Source of the DNA: Streptomyces iconiensis
GTDB taxonomy: Bacteria; Actinomycetota; Actinomycetes; Streptomycetales; Streptomycetaceae
NCBI RefSeq assembly: GCF_028657195.3
Contig: NZ_JANCPR020000003.1
Span: 124,001-188,000, forward strand
Direction: 5' to 3'
Length of the DNA stretch: 64,000 nt
Made by a program: the position numbers and the translations under genes. Below, piece after piece: positions 7,782 through 15,828 of the stretch. Under the pieces are notes generated by a model. It searched no databases, was not told the origin of the DNA, and was given only the letters and a program-made list of their open reading frames with translations. The number at the start of each line of letters is the position of its first letter. Within the stretch, counting starts at the first letter, position 1.

Positions 7782-8711
7782 TCAGGGAGTGCCCGTTCCC
7801 GGCGTACCGGCATAGGCGGCGGCCGTCTCCTGGAGGGCGGTGAGGCCATGGGCTACGGCCGGCTGCTCCTCGGCACCGCGGCGCACGCAGGCGACGACAC
7901 GGCGTACCGGCGAGGGCCTGCCCTGTAGCGGCACCCGGACCAGCGGCAGGCTGGACGGTACCGGTGCGAGGCGCGGGACGAGGGACAGCCCGAAGCCATG
8001 GGCGACCAGCGCGGCCACCGCCGTCCAGTCGACCGCGGCGTGGCACACCCGGGGTGTGAACCCGGCGGCTGCGCAGGCGGAGAGCAGCAGTTGGTACTGG
8101 TCCCTGGGGTCGCCGGAGCGTATCCAGGTCTCATGGGCGGCCTCGGCCAGCGGCACGCCTGTGCGGGCGGCGAAGGGGTGTGTACGGGGAACGAGCAGAT
8201 CCTGCGGTTCTTCGAGGAGTGAACGCCGTGTGAAGCGGGGGTCGTCGGCCGGGGGACTGTCCGGGGTGGGCAGGACGACCGCGATGTCGGCCTCTCCGGT
8301 CAGCACCAGCCCGTACCGGTCCTCTACGGGGTTTTCCGACAACTCCACGTCAAGACCGGGCCATTGATCGCGCAAGCGGGCGGCTGCCGGTACGGCGAGC
8401 GCGGCCAGCGCGGTCGCGATCGCCGTGATCCGCAGGCGGCCGGCGGCGCCCTCGCGGTGCGCTGCCAGATCGGCGGTCGCCTCCTCCCAGCGGGCGTGCA
8501 ACGCGTCGGCGTGCCGCAGCAGTGCCAGCGCGGCCGGGGTCAGCCTGACCCTGCGCCCGACCGGTTCCAGCAGTTCCAGGTCCACGTGCGCGGCGAGTTG
8601 GCGCAGTTGCTGCGAGACGGTGGACGGCGTCAGGTGCAGCGCCTCGGCGGTCGCTGTGACGGTGCCGTACTGGTGGAGCACGCGCAGCGTCTGGAGCCGG
8701 GAATCAATCAT
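7782..8711 (-). CDS. LysR-family transcriptional regulator
   Basis: The 309-residue protein has an N-terminal winged HTH (residues 1-60: LQTLRVLHQYGTVTATAEAL, then HLTPSTVSQQLRQLAAHVDL) and a C-terminal periplasmic-binding-like effector domain (about 90-300). ATG 8711 opens the HTH directly. The longer upstream frame overlaps the divergent LysE gene and is rejected. The divergent neighbour is a LysE-type exporter, the classic LysR/LysE (ArgP/LysG-like) arrangement, so control of that exporter by a cytoplasmic amino acid is the likely role. The 73-bp shared promoter contains a small palindrome GAAACTTTC (8738-8746). Confidence 0.88.
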   Translation of the reverse strand: MIDSRLQTLRVLHQYGTVTATAEALHLTPSTVSQQLRQLAAHVDLELLEPVGRRVRLTPAALALLRHADALHARWEEATADLAAHREGAAGRLRITAIATALAALAVPAAARLRDQWPGLDVELSENPVEDRYGLVLTGEADIAVVLPTPDSPPADDPRFTRRSLLEEPQDLLVPRTHPFAARTGVPLAEAAHETWIRSGDPRDQYQLLLSACAAAGFTPRVCHAAVDWTAVAALVAHGFGLSLVPRLAPVPSSLPLVRVPLQGRPSPVRRVVACVRRGAEEQPAVAHGLTALQETAAAYAGTPGTGTP

Positions 8712-8784
8712 CCGGCCATTCCACACGATGCGTTGCGGAAACTTTCGATGGACCCGAACGAACGGGCCGGGACACGCTGCGTAC
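8712..8784. promoter_or_regulatory. Divergent lysR/lysE promoter
   Basis: A 73-bp region between divergent start codons. It contains a 9-bp palindrome GAAA-C-TTTC at 8738-8746 inside a locally AT-richer stretch. That fits a LysR binding site overlapping both promoters. Exact promoter boxes cannot be assigned. Confidence 0.4.
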
Positions 8785-9537
8785 ATGACCAACTCGATGG
8801 CGGGTCCGCTCGCAGAAACCGCGCTGGGAGGTCTGGTTGCCGGGTACGCGGTAGCCGTTCCCGTTGGCGCCCTGGCGGTACTGCTGGTGAGCCTGACCGC
8901 GCGCACGTCGTTCCGGGTGGGCGCGGCGGGTGCCCTGGGCGTCGCTACAGCCGACGGCGCGTACGCGGCGGTCGCCGTGCTGGGCGGGGCCGCTGCGGCG
9001 CGGGCCGTCGAACCGGTCGCCGACCCCCTGCGCTGGACGGCCGCCGGGGTACTGGCGCTGATGGCGGTGCGCTCCGGCAGAACCGCTCTCCGCTCGCTCG
9101 GGTTCCGAGGCCCGCTGCCCAGGATCCGCCGTCTACCCGGGCCTCGACGCCCTCCTGGTCCGCGCCGTCTCCCTGGCCCTCGCCGTTTTCTCCGGGTCCG
9201 CCGGTCCTCGGGTTCCCTCCGTGACGGGGCCGCGCTCGGTACCGCGCCCCGCGCCTACCTCGGTCTGCTCGGGCTGACCCTGCTCAACCCGTGGGCCGTC
9301 ATCTACTTCTCCGCGCTCGCCCTCGGCCGGCGGAATCCGGGCGGCGGCGGGTGGTTGGGCGGGGTCGTTTTCGTCGGCGCGATCGTCTTCGCCTCGCTCA
9401 GCTGGCAACTGTTGCTCGCCTCGGGCGGAGTGGCGCTCGGGCGTGCGCTCACGGGCGTACGGGGGCGTGCGGTGACCGGTCTGGTGTCCAGCGTGGTCAT
9501 CGCCGCGCTCGCGGCAGGGCTGGTGGTGTGGGGGTGA
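8785..9537 (+). CDS. LysE-family amino-acid exporter
   Basis: A 250-residue membrane protein of the LysE/RhtB type, which exports amino acids or small metabolites. The N-terminal helix LVAGYAVAVPVGALAVLLVS carries the characteristic PVG. Further helices lie at about 45-70 and 84-100, with TLLNPWAVIYFSAL near 168-181 as the second conserved half. Residues 110-140 form an Arg/Pro-rich cytoplasmic loop of tandem LPGPRR-like units, longer than usual for the family. ATG 8785 gives the canonical N-terminus. The gene is divergent from its probable LysR regulator. Confidence 0.85.
   Translation: MTNSMAGPLAETALGGLVAGYAVAVPVGALAVLLVSLTARTSFRVGAAGALGVATADGAYAAVAVLGGAAAARAVEPVADPLRWTAAGVLALMAVRSGRTALRSLGFRGPLPRIRRLPGPRRPPGPRRLPGPRRFLRVRRSSGSLRDGAALGTAPRAYLGLLGLTLLNPWAVIYFSALALGRRNPGGGGWLGGVVFVGAIVFASLSWQLLLASGGVALGRALTGVRGRAVTGLVSSVVIAALAAGLVVWG
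9128..9205 (+). repeat. In-frame tandem repeats in lysE loop
   Basis: Imperfect 18-21-bp units encode successive PGPRR motifs (RLPGPRR, PPGPRR, LPGPRR, then FLRVRR) at residues 116-140 of the exporter. The frame is kept throughout. The insertion sits in the loop between the two helix bundles. Confidence 0.65.
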
Positions 9538-9685
9538 ACCAGGGTGCGGACGCGATGCGCGGCCATGGACTGTTCACCCGGGCCGCACTACTTTGCGGGC
9601 CGGCCCTGCTCCCCGCGTGGCACCAGGCCCAGCGGGGCGGGGCGGGAGGCCGCGTGAGACGGCCCCGAAGGGAGGCGGTTCCACC

Positions 9686-10603
9686 ATGCCGACAGTCAGT
9701 TCGCTGAACGCCGTACGTGCGGTCAAGGGCGGTGTGCGCCCGGCACTCAGGGCCCGGGCCCTCTCCTCCGGCGGCACCGACGAGCCGTACACGCATGTGG
9801 ACCTCGTGCCGTGCACCCCGGTCATCGGGGCCGAGGTGCGCGGCGTCGACCTCGCCGAACCGCTGGACGGGCCGGTGCTCGCGGAGCTGAAGCGCGCGCT
9901 GCTGGAGTGGAAGGTGCTCTTCTTCCGTGGCCAGAAGCTGACCGCGCCCCGGCACGCCGAGGTCGCCCGCCACTGGGGCGAGCCCGAGGTCCACCCGTTC
10001 CTGCCGAAGGCGGAGATCCCCGAGGTCGTCAGGCTCGCGCATGACGAGAAGACTCCGGGTGTGGAGAACATCTGGCACAGCGATGTCTCCTTCTCGGCCA
10101 CGCCGCCGCTCGGCTCGATGCTCCGCGCGGTCGAGGTGCCGCTCGTGGGCGGGGACACGCTCTGGGCCGACATGGCAGCCGCGTACGACGGACTGCCCGC
10201 GCGTGTAAGGGAGTTGATCGACGGCCGTACGGCCACCCACGATTTCGTACGCAGCTTCGGACAGCTGCTCAGCACGGAGCAGTTGGAGGCGGCCCGCGCC
10301 AAGAACCCTCCCGTACAGCACCCCGTGGTCCGCACGCACCCGGAGACCGGCCGGAAGATCCTCTACGTCAACAGGGTCTTCACCGACAGGATCGACGGGC
10401 TCCCCGGGGCCGAGAGCGCCGAACTGCTCGAACTTCTCTACGAGCAGGCGCGGCACCCCGAGTACCAGTGCCGGTTCCACTGGGAACGGGGTTCCGTCGC
10501 CTTCTGGGACAACCGGATCACCCAGCACTACGCCGTCTCCGACTACTTCCCGGCTCCTCGTGTGATGGAGCGGGTCACGCTGAAGGGCGACCGTCCGCGC
10601 TGA
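9686..10603 (+). CDS. TauD/TfdA-family Fe(II)/2-oxoglutarate dioxygenase
   Basis: A 305-residue enzyme of the TauD family, which uses Fe(II), O2 and 2-oxoglutarate to hydroxylate a substrate. In taurine dioxygenase this releases sulfite. The iron ligands are visible as His131-x-Asp133 in NIWHSDVSF and His281 in QHYAVSDY. Arg296 in PRVMERVTL is the expected 2-oxoglutarate-binding arginine. VIGAEVRGVDLAEPL opens the fold. A 30-residue basic leader precedes it. ATG 9686 follows GGAGG at 9671-9675. No transporter or desulfonation gene is adjacent, so the substrate (taurine, another sulfonate, or an aryloxyalkanoate) is open. Confidence 0.88.
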   Translation: MPTVSSLNAVRAVKGGVRPALRARALSSGGTDEPYTHVDLVPCTPVIGAEVRGVDLAEPLDGPVLAELKRALLEWKVLFFRGQKLTAPRHAEVARHWGEPEVHPFLPKAEIPEVVRLAHDEKTPGVENIWHSDVSFSATPPLGSMLRAVEVPLVGGDTLWADMAAAYDGLPARVRELIDGRTATHDFVRSFGQLLSTEQLEAARAKNPPVQHPVVRTHPETGRKILYVNRVFTDRIDGLPGAESAELLELLYEQARHPEYQCRFHWERGSVAFWDNRITQHYAVSDYFPAPRVMERVTLKGDRPR

Positions 10604-10632
10604 CCTCGCCCGCGCGACCGTCCGCGCCGACC
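10587..10632 (+). repeat. 19-bp duplication of a gene end including its stop codon
   Basis: GCGACCGTCCGCGCTGACC (10587-10605) contains the last codons and TGA stop of the dioxygenase. It recurs at 10614-10632 with one change (T to C) that turns the copied TGA into CGA. The copy spacing is 27 bp, a multiple of three. Confidence 0.75.
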
Positions 10633-10657
10633 CCACCCACCCCTCGGCAGGCCCGGC

Positions 10658-12289
10658 TCACACTGCCTCCTCCGCCTCCGGCGCGGCCTTCCGCGCGGCC
10701 TCCCGCTCCGCTTCCAGCGCCGCGCGGTTCAGCCGCTCGCGCAGGGCGCCCTTGGCGAGCTTGCCTGTTGGGGTGCGTGGCAGTGTGTCGGTGAACTCCA
10801 CGGCGCGCGGCACCTTGTGGTGCGCCATCCGTTCCCGTACATACGCCAGCAGCTCGCGCTCCAGCTCGGGTCCGGGTACGGAGTCCGGCTCGGGCCGCAC
10901 CACGGCGCGTACGGATTCCCCCATCTCCGCGTCGTGCACACCGACCACCGCGACATCGGCGACGCGGGGGTGGAGGGCGAGACAGTTCTCGATCTCCTGC
11001 GGGTAGATGTTCACCCCGCCGGAGATGATGGTGAACGCCTTACGGTCCGTGAGGAAGAGATAGCCGTCCTCGTCGACATGTCCGATGTCGCCCGTGGTCG
11101 TCCAGTTGGGGTGCTCGGGGTGCCGGGCCTCGGCGGTGTGCTCGGGGTCGTTGTGGTAGGCGAACGGCGGCTCGTCGCGTGCAAAGTAGACGGTGCCCGT
11201 GGTGCCGGGCGGCAGTACGGCGCCCTCTTCGTCGCAGACGCGCAGGTCGCCCAGGAGCCCCGAGCGGCCGACGGAGCCCGGTTTGCGCAGCCACTCCTGC
11301 GGTGTGATGACGGTGAGCCCGTTGCCCTCGGTGGAGGAGTAGTACTCGTGGAGCACGGGGCCCCACCACTCCAGCATCCGGTGCTTGACCTCCGTGGGGC
11401 AGGGAGCTGCGGCGTGGATCGCGACCCGCAGCGAGGTCAGGTCGTACCGCTGTCTGGTCTTCTCGGGCAGCTTCAGCATGCGGACGAACATGGTCGGCAC
11501 CCACTGCCCGTGCGTCACGCCGTACCGTTCGATCAGGGCGAGACACTCCTCGGCGTCGAAGGAGTCCATCAGGACGGCCGTGCCGCCCGTTGCGGTGATC
11601 ACGCCGCAGAAGCGGAGCGGCGCCGCGTGGTAGAGCGGTGCGGGCGAGAGGTAGACGGTCGAGGTGTCGAAGCCGTAGAGGGGCGCGAAGATCGCGGTGA
11701 AGATGGCGGGGCCTTCGGTGATGTCCTCACCGGAGAGCGCGGGTTGGATCCCCTTGGGTCGTCCTGTGGTGCCGGAGGAGTACAGCATGTCGGCGCCGCG
11801 GGGCTGCCGCGCCGGTGCCACGGGAGAGGCTCCGGCCAGCGCCTTCTCGTAGGACGCGTACCCGTCGGGGGGAGTGGGACGGTCCGCGTGCCCCCTCGCG
11901 TCCGAATGCCCGTATGCCAGGCGGAGCTTGACGCCCGGCGTCCGGGGCACGAGCGCGGCGGCGAGGTCGGCGAGTGTCTCCGAGACGATCAGAACGGTGG
12001 CGCCGCAGTCCTGGACGACATAGGCCGTCTCGTCCGTCGTGAGGTGGCTGTTGACTGCGGTGAGGTAGAGGCCGGAGCGCATCGCCGCCCAGTAGACCTC
12101 CAGGCAGCGCGGATCGTTGTCGGACAGCAGCGCGAGATGGTCGCCGGGACGCAGCCCGGCGTCCCGCAGCAGGTTCGCCAGCCGGACGGAACGCTCCTCC
12201 AGCTCGGCGTAGCTCAGGGACTCGCCCGTACGGGCCGCGATGACAGCGGGTTTGCCGGGATGAGTGGACGCGTGGACTCCGGGATACAT
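10658..12289 (-). CDS. AMP-forming acyl-CoA ligase (FadD-like)
   Basis: The 543-residue enzyme belongs to the ANL superfamily. It activates a carboxylic acid to acyl-AMP and then acyl-CoA. The phosphate-binding loop YSSGTTGRPKGI lies near residue 170. YYSSTEGNG is the A5-type motif, TGDIGHVDEDGYLFLTDR contains the ribose-binding Asp and hinge, and PRTPTGKLAKGALRE near the C-terminus holds the catalytic Lys. The Ala/Glu-rich last 20 residues are variable. The ATG at 12289 directly opens the conserved N-terminus. A palindrome 20 bp upstream suggests TetR-type control. The chain length of the substrate cannot be deduced. Confidence 0.85.
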   Translation of the reverse strand: MYPGVHASTHPGKPAVIAARTGESLSYAELEERSVRLANLLRDAGLRPGDHLALLSDNDPRCLEVYWAAMRSGLYLTAVNSHLTTDETAYVVQDCGATVLIVSETLADLAAALVPRTPGVKLRLAYGHSDARGHADRPTPPDGYASYEKALAGASPVAPARQPRGADMLYSSGTTGRPKGIQPALSGEDITEGPAIFTAIFAPLYGFDTSTVYLSPAPLYHAAPLRFCGVITATGGTAVLMDSFDAEECLALIERYGVTHGQWVPTMFVRMLKLPEKTRQRYDLTSLRVAIHAAAPCPTEVKHRMLEWWGPVLHEYYSSTEGNGLTVITPQEWLRKPGSVGRSGLLGDLRVCDEEGAVLPPGTTGTVYFARDEPPFAYHNDPEHTAEARHPEHPNWTTTGDIGHVDEDGYLFLTDRKAFTIISGGVNIYPQEIENCLALHPRVADVAVVGVHDAEMGESVRAVVRPEPDSVPGPELERELLAYVRERMAHHKVPRAVEFTDTLPRTPTGKLAKGALRERLNRAALEAEREAARKAAPEAEEAV

Positions 12290-12308
12290 GGCGCTGGACC
12301 TCCCCAGG

Positions 12309-12329
12309 GCCCTGACGGCACGTCAGGGC
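12309..12329. promoter_or_regulatory. Palindromic operator candidate GCCCTGACG-GCA-CGTCAGGGC
   Basis: Nine-base perfect arms surround a 3-nt centre, 20 bp upstream of the acyl-CoA ligase start codon. TGACGnnnCGTCA-type palindromes are common targets of TetR-family regulators of fatty-acid genes. No TetR gene is adjacent, so the regulator is unknown. A hairpin in the 5' leader is the alternative. Confidence 0.5.
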
Positions 12330-12521
12330 AAGGCTCCGCACGGTCTGGCCCCACAGTCTGACCCCGCCCCCGGCGCACGTCACCAGGCGTGCGTGCCCGC
12401 GTCGCTCCGGATGGCGCGGGGCGGAGCCCGGGCCCCGCCGCGGCGCCTTCCCGTATTCCGCTGTGCCCCGCCTCCGTGGAAACGGTGCGCCGTCTTCTTG
12501 AGGGAGCCGGACTGCTCTAAG

Positions 12522-12540
12522 ATCGAACATATATCGAACA
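12522..12540 (+). promoter_or_regulatory. Direct repeat ATCGAACA x2 upstream of VOC gene
   Basis: ATCGAACA occurs at 12522-12529 and 12533-12540, 11 bp apart (one helical turn), in the only AT-rich patch of the region and 73 bp before the VOC start. It may be an activator site or part of the promoter. It is not a palindromic SOS box. Confidence 0.35.
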
Positions 12541-12612
12541 CCCGGGCTCGCGTCAGGTGCGCGGCCCGTCAGTGCCTCGCCACGTGCCGGAACGCAGGAA
12601 CGGGAGCCGCAG

Positions 12613-12960
12613 ATGACCATCCGCAGAGTCGTGCCCGACATCCACACCGAAGCCATGGACGAGAGCCGTGACTTCTACTCGCTGCTCGGTTTCGAGGAGG
12701 TCATGAACCTGGGATGGGTCATGACCCTCGCCTCACCGGCCAACCCCACCGCGCAGCTCATCTTTATGACGAAGGACGAGACCGCTGAGGTGCGGCCCGA
12801 CATCAGCATCGAGGTGGAGGACGTGGACGCGGCCTACGCGACCATGGTCGCGAGCGGCGCGCGTATCGTGCACGAACTCCGCGACGAGCCGTGGGGAGTC
12901 CGCCGCTTCTTCGCCGTCGACCCCAACGGCCGCGTGGTCAACGTCGTCGGCCACCGCTGA
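12613..12960 (+). CDS. VOC-superfamily protein (glyoxalase/dioxygenase fold)
   Basis: A 115-residue single-domain protein of the vicinal oxygen chelate fold. It shows the two beta-alpha-beta-beta-beta modules: TIRRVVPDIHTEAMDESRDF, then YSLLGFEEV; and DISIEVEDVDAAYATMVASG, then RFFAVDPNGRVVNVVGH. Members include glyoxalase I, extradiol dioxygenases and bleomycin-binding resistance proteins. The metal ligand at His11 and the C-terminal region are present, but no specific activity can be deduced. The start codon at 12613 has GGAG-like sequence about 10 bases upstream (GGGAGCCGCAG). Confidence 0.75.
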   Translation: MTIRRVVPDIHTEAMDESRDFYSLLGFEEVMNLGWVMTLASPANPTAQLIFMTKDETAEVRPDISIEVEDVDAAYATMVASGARIVHELRDEPWGVRRFFAVDPNGRVVNVVGHR

Positions 12961-13003
12961 GCAGTCGGCCGGCTCCGCTCCCGGTTCTCCGCTGCGGCGC
13001 GGG

Positions 13004-13822
13004 TCAGCTGCGCCGGTCGTCCCAGGGCTCGCCCTCGTCGGCGAGGATGACGTGCAGCCCTCGCTCCTCGAACTCCCGCCGTGCCTCCTCCGGCACGCCG
13101 TCGTCCGTCAGGAAGGCGGAGAAGACCTCCGAGCCGCCGACGCGCGCGAAACAGCGGGTGCCGACCTTCGTGGAGTCCGTGACGACGACGGCCTTCTCGG
13201 CCCGCTCCGCCATCAGCCCGTTGATCCGTGCCTCGGCCTCGTCGTGGACGGTGGCGCCTATCTCAGGGTCCATGCCGTTGGCCCCGATGAAGGCGATGTC
13301 CACGGTGATCTGTCGCAGCATCAATTCGCTGTAGGGGCCCGTCAGTTCGAACGTCCGCGAATGCGCGACGCCTCCCGTCAGCACCGTTTTGATCTGCGGG
13401 CGCACTGCCAGCTCGTTCGCGATGTTCAGCGCGTTGGTCACGATGGTCAGATGCGGCTGGGGTCCCGGCTCGGCCAGGTCGGCGCGGGTCGCCAGGGCGC
13501 GGGCGATCTCCGTGGTCGTCGTCCCGCCGCTGAGTCCCACCACGCCACCGCGCTCGACCATGCCGGCCGCTGTGCGTGCGAGCGCTTCCTTCGCCGCCGT
13601 GTGGTACCCGCGCTTGTACCGGATCGGCAGGTCGTACGTCACCGAGCTGAGTACGGCTCCGCCCCGGGTGCGGGTGAGCAACTGCTGCTCGGCGAGTGCG
13701 TCCATGTCGCGGCGCATGGTCGCTGCCGAGACCTCCAACGCGGTGGCGGCCTCGTCCACATCGAGGTTGCCACGCTCCCCGAGCAGCTCCAGCAGCGCGT
13801 TCATCCGCTCGTGGCGCTTCAC
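13004..13822 (-). CDS. DeoR-family sugar-responsive repressor (AgaR/GlpR-like)
   Basis: A 272-residue regulator with an N-terminal DeoR helix-turn-helix (residues 1-57, including VDEAATALEVSAATMRRDMD and LLTRTRGGAV). The C-terminal DeoRC sensor domain is of the ribose-phosphate-isomerase-like fold and binds phosphosugars (GLSGGTTTTEIARAL, FIGANGMD, KVGTRCFARVG). The GTG start at 13822 has AGGAG at 13829-13833. It is the last gene of a leftward operon after an aldolase and a SIS isomerase. By analogy with AgaR it probably represses that operon until an amino-sugar phosphate is present. TGCGTGAAA boxes upstream of the first gene are the best candidate operators. Confidence 0.88.
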   Translation of the reverse strand: MKRHERMNALLELLGERGNLDVDEAATALEVSAATMRRDMDALAEQQLLTRTRGGAVLSSVTYDLPIRYKRGYHTAAKEALARTAAGMVERGGVVGLSGGTTTTEIARALATRADLAEPGPQPHLTIVTNALNIANELAVRPQIKTVLTGGVAHSRTFELTGPYSELMLRQITVDIAFIGANGMDPEIGATVHDEAEARINGLMAERAEKAVVVTDSTKVGTRCFARVGGSEVFSAFLTDDGVPEEARREFEERGLHVILADEGEPWDDRRS

Positions 13823-13870
13823 CTGTTGTCTCCTCTTCCCCTGTCCCTCGGGCGTCTTCCGGCGCTCGGC

Positions 13871-13943
13871 GCACCCGGGACCCGGACCCCAGGTGCGGGA
13901 CCCGGAACCCCGAAGGGCTCCGGGACTCCGGGGTCCCCGGAAG
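13871..13943. repeat. GGGACCCGGA repeats between aldolase and DeoR genes
   Basis: Two imperfect 20-bp copies (13871-13890 and 13891-13910) share the core GGGACCCGGA-CCC. Related CTCCGGGACTCCGGGG sequence follows to 13940. For leftward transcription this lies just beyond the aldolase stop codon. It can fold into GC-rich hairpins that might lessen read-through into the regulator. Confidence 0.5.
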
Positions 13944-14792
13944 CTAAGCGGACCGTCCGTCGTTGCCGAGTACGCCCAGCAGCCGTGCGGCCTCCCGTGC
14001 CACCGCCTCGCGTGCCGGGGCGATGTACTTGCGCGAGTCGGCGAGCGCCTGGTCGGCGTCCAGTGCCTCGCGCACTTCCTGGGTGAAGACCGAGACCAGG
14101 TGCGTCGATATGTTGATTTTGGTCATGCCCGCCGTGATGGCCTGCCGCAGCTCCTCATCGGGAACGCCCGACGAACCGTGCAGGACCAGAGGAACGGGCA
14201 GCTTCTCCCGGAGCCGTGCGATCAGCTCCTTGTCGAGCACCGCCGTCCGCTCCCGCATGGCGTGCGAGGAGCCGACCGCGACGGCGAGAGCGTCCACTCC
14301 CGTCGCGCCGACGAACTTTACTGCCTCGTCCGGGTCCGTCCGCGCGCCCGGTGCGTGCACCCCGTCCTTGCCGCCGACCTCGCCCAACTCGGCCTCCACG
14401 AACACATCCCGGTCGTGGCACCAGGACGTCAGCCTCGCCGTGGTCGCGACGTTCTGCTCGTAGGGCAGCGTGGAGGCGTCGATCATCACCGAGCCGACGC
14501 CCGCCTCGACGCCCTGGCGCACCAGCTCGGCGTCCGTGACGTGGTCCAGATGGACCGAGACCCCGGTCTTCGCCGCCTCGGCGAGAGCGAGCGTGGCGCG
14601 AGTGAGGGGGAGGAGGCTGCCGTGGTACCGGACGCAGTTCTCGCTGATCTGGAGGATCAGCGGGACGCCCGTACGGTCGGCGGCGGTGACCAGGGCCTCG
14701 GCGGTCTCCAGATGGATGACGTTGAAGGCCGCGGCGCCGGCGCCGCTCTCGCGGGCACGGTGAAGGATCGAGGAGGTGGAGACGAGAGGCAT
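13944..14792 (-). CDS. Class II fructose/tagatose-bisphosphate aldolase family (KbaY/GatY-like)
   Basis: The 282-residue protein has the size and motifs of class II zinc aldolases. HLDHVTD (about residues 80-86) holds a zinc-ligand His and the catalytic Asp. EAELGEVGGKDGVH and VLHGSSGVPDEEL hold further zinc ligands, and KINISTHL binds the phosphate. The family cleaves fructose- or tagatose-1,6-bisphosphate to DHAP and glyceraldehyde-3-phosphate. With the adjoining AgaS-like isomerase and DeoR regulator, the tagatose-bisphosphate step of galactosamine/N-acetylgalactosamine breakdown is the best guess. ATG 14792 opens the domain (MPLVSTSSILHRAR); the longer frame adds non-conserved sequence. 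Confidence 0.85.
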   Translation of the reverse strand: MPLVSTSSILHRARESGAGAAAFNVIHLETAEALVTAADRTGVPLILQISENCVRYHGSLLPLTRATLALAEAAKTGVSVHLDHVTDAELVRQGVEAGVGSVMIDASTLPYEQNVATTARLTSWCHDRDVFVEAELGEVGGKDGVHAPGARTDPDEAVKFVGATGVDALAVAVGSSHAMRERTAVLDKELIARLREKLPVPLVLHGSSGVPDEELRQAITAGMTKINISTHLVSVFTQEVREALDADQALADSRKYIAPAREAVAREAARLLGVLGNDGRSA

Positions 14793-14934
14793 GGTCCTGG
14801 AATTCCCTTGTCGGCGCTGACCGCGGCGCAGCGAGCGGCGGTGGTGAACAGGAGGGGAGGGCGGAGGAGCGGAAGGCGCGAGTGGCGGTGGGGGAGAGAG
14901 ACCGGGCACCCGGCGGTGCCGGGTGCCCGGTGCC

Positions 14935-15828
14935 TCAGGCGTCCAGCATGACCGAGCGCGAGAGACTGCGGGGGTTGTCGGGGTCGAGGCCCCGGGCGCG
15001 TGCCCGCTCCAGCGCCACCCGCTGCACGAGCACGAGGTCCGCGAGAGGGTCACGTGCGTGGCAGACGAAGCGGGCCCCCGTGCCGGTCACTTCGCGCTCC
15101 AGGCCCTCGGGGGCCTCGCCGAAGAGCCAGGTGACGCGGCCGGGTGCGGCGATGGCGATCGGACCGTGGCGGTACTCCATCGCGGGATAGGACTCCGTCC
15201 AGCTCTGGGACGCCTCGCGCATCTTGAGCGCCGCCTCGTTGGCCAGCCCGTAGGTCCAGCCGGTGCCGAGGAAGGAGAACTGCTCGGCGTCCACCCATTC
15301 CTGCTCCACCGGAACGGTCAGCGCTTCCTCCGCCTCACGCACGGCCGTTGTGAGGTCCTCGCCCAGGTGTGCGCGGAAGAGCGCGAGCGCCGTCGTCGCG
15401 AAGCGGGTCTGGACCACCGACTTCTCGTCGGCGAAGGAGAGCGCGACCGTGTCGTCCGACAGCGCCGTCGCCGGGGTGTCCTGGTCGCCGAGCACCGTGA
15501 CGGTCGGGATCCGGCCCTTCACGGCCTCCAGAAGCCGCAGGATCTCCGTCGTGGTGCCGGAGCGGGTGATCGCGACCACCGCGTCGTACTTCCGCTTCTC
15601 CCCGAGGAACGCCTCGGAGGCAGCGAACGCGTCCGTGACTCCCTGGCCGGAGCCCTCGCGCAGAGCGGCGTACGCCTGCGCCATGAACCAGGAGGTTCCG
15701 CAGCCGACCACCGCCACCCGCGCGCCCGCTGACGGAAGCGCGCCCGCTTCCGCACCGATCTTGGCAGCAGCGCGCCAGGTCTCCGGCTGGCTGCGCAACT
15801 CCTGCTCCATGTATGCCGTTCCGCCCAT
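14935..15828 (-). CDS. SIS-domain sugar-phosphate isomerase/deaminase (AgaS-like)
   Basis: A 297-residue protein with two SIS domains like the isomerase half of GlmS. VVGCGTSWFMAQAYAALRE opens domain 1, ITRSGTTTEILRLLE binds the phosphate, and FLGTGWTYGLANEAALKMRE opens domain 2 with the conserved catalytic region ESYPAMEYRHGP. It has no glutaminase domain, so it fits AgaS-type ketose/aldose isomerase-deaminases of amino-sugar phosphates. ATG 15828 has AAGGAGGGGG 9 bases upstream. It is the first gene of the leftward SIS-aldolase-DeoR operon. Confidence 0.85.
   Translation of the reverse strand: MGGTAYMEQELRSQPETWRAAAKIGAEAGALPSAGARVAVVGCGTSWFMAQAYAALREGSGQGVTDAFAASEAFLGEKRKYDAVVAITRSGTTTEILRLLEAVKGRIPTVTVLGDQDTPATALSDDTVALSFADEKSVVQTRFATTALALFRAHLGEDLTTAVREAEEALTVPVEQEWVDAEQFSFLGTGWTYGLANEAALKMREASQSWTESYPAMEYRHGPIAIAAPGRVTWLFGEAPEGLEREVTGTGARFVCHARDPLADLVLVQRVALERARARGLDPDNPRSLSRSVMLDA

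Larger units (their letters stand above)
12290..12612. promoter_or_regulatory. Divergent promoter region (acyl-CoA ligase / VOC protein)
   Basis: A 323-bp region between divergent starts. Next to the ligase it holds a 21-bp palindrome (12309-12329). Next to the VOC gene there is an AT-rich patch with two direct ATCGAACA copies (12522-12540). Between them the sequence is GC-rich with no gene I can support. Confidence 0.55.

Noticed and set aside
12522..12540. GAACATAT-like sequence considered as a LexA/SOS box
   Set aside because: The arrangement is a direct repeat, not the inverted GAAC...GTTC dyad needed.
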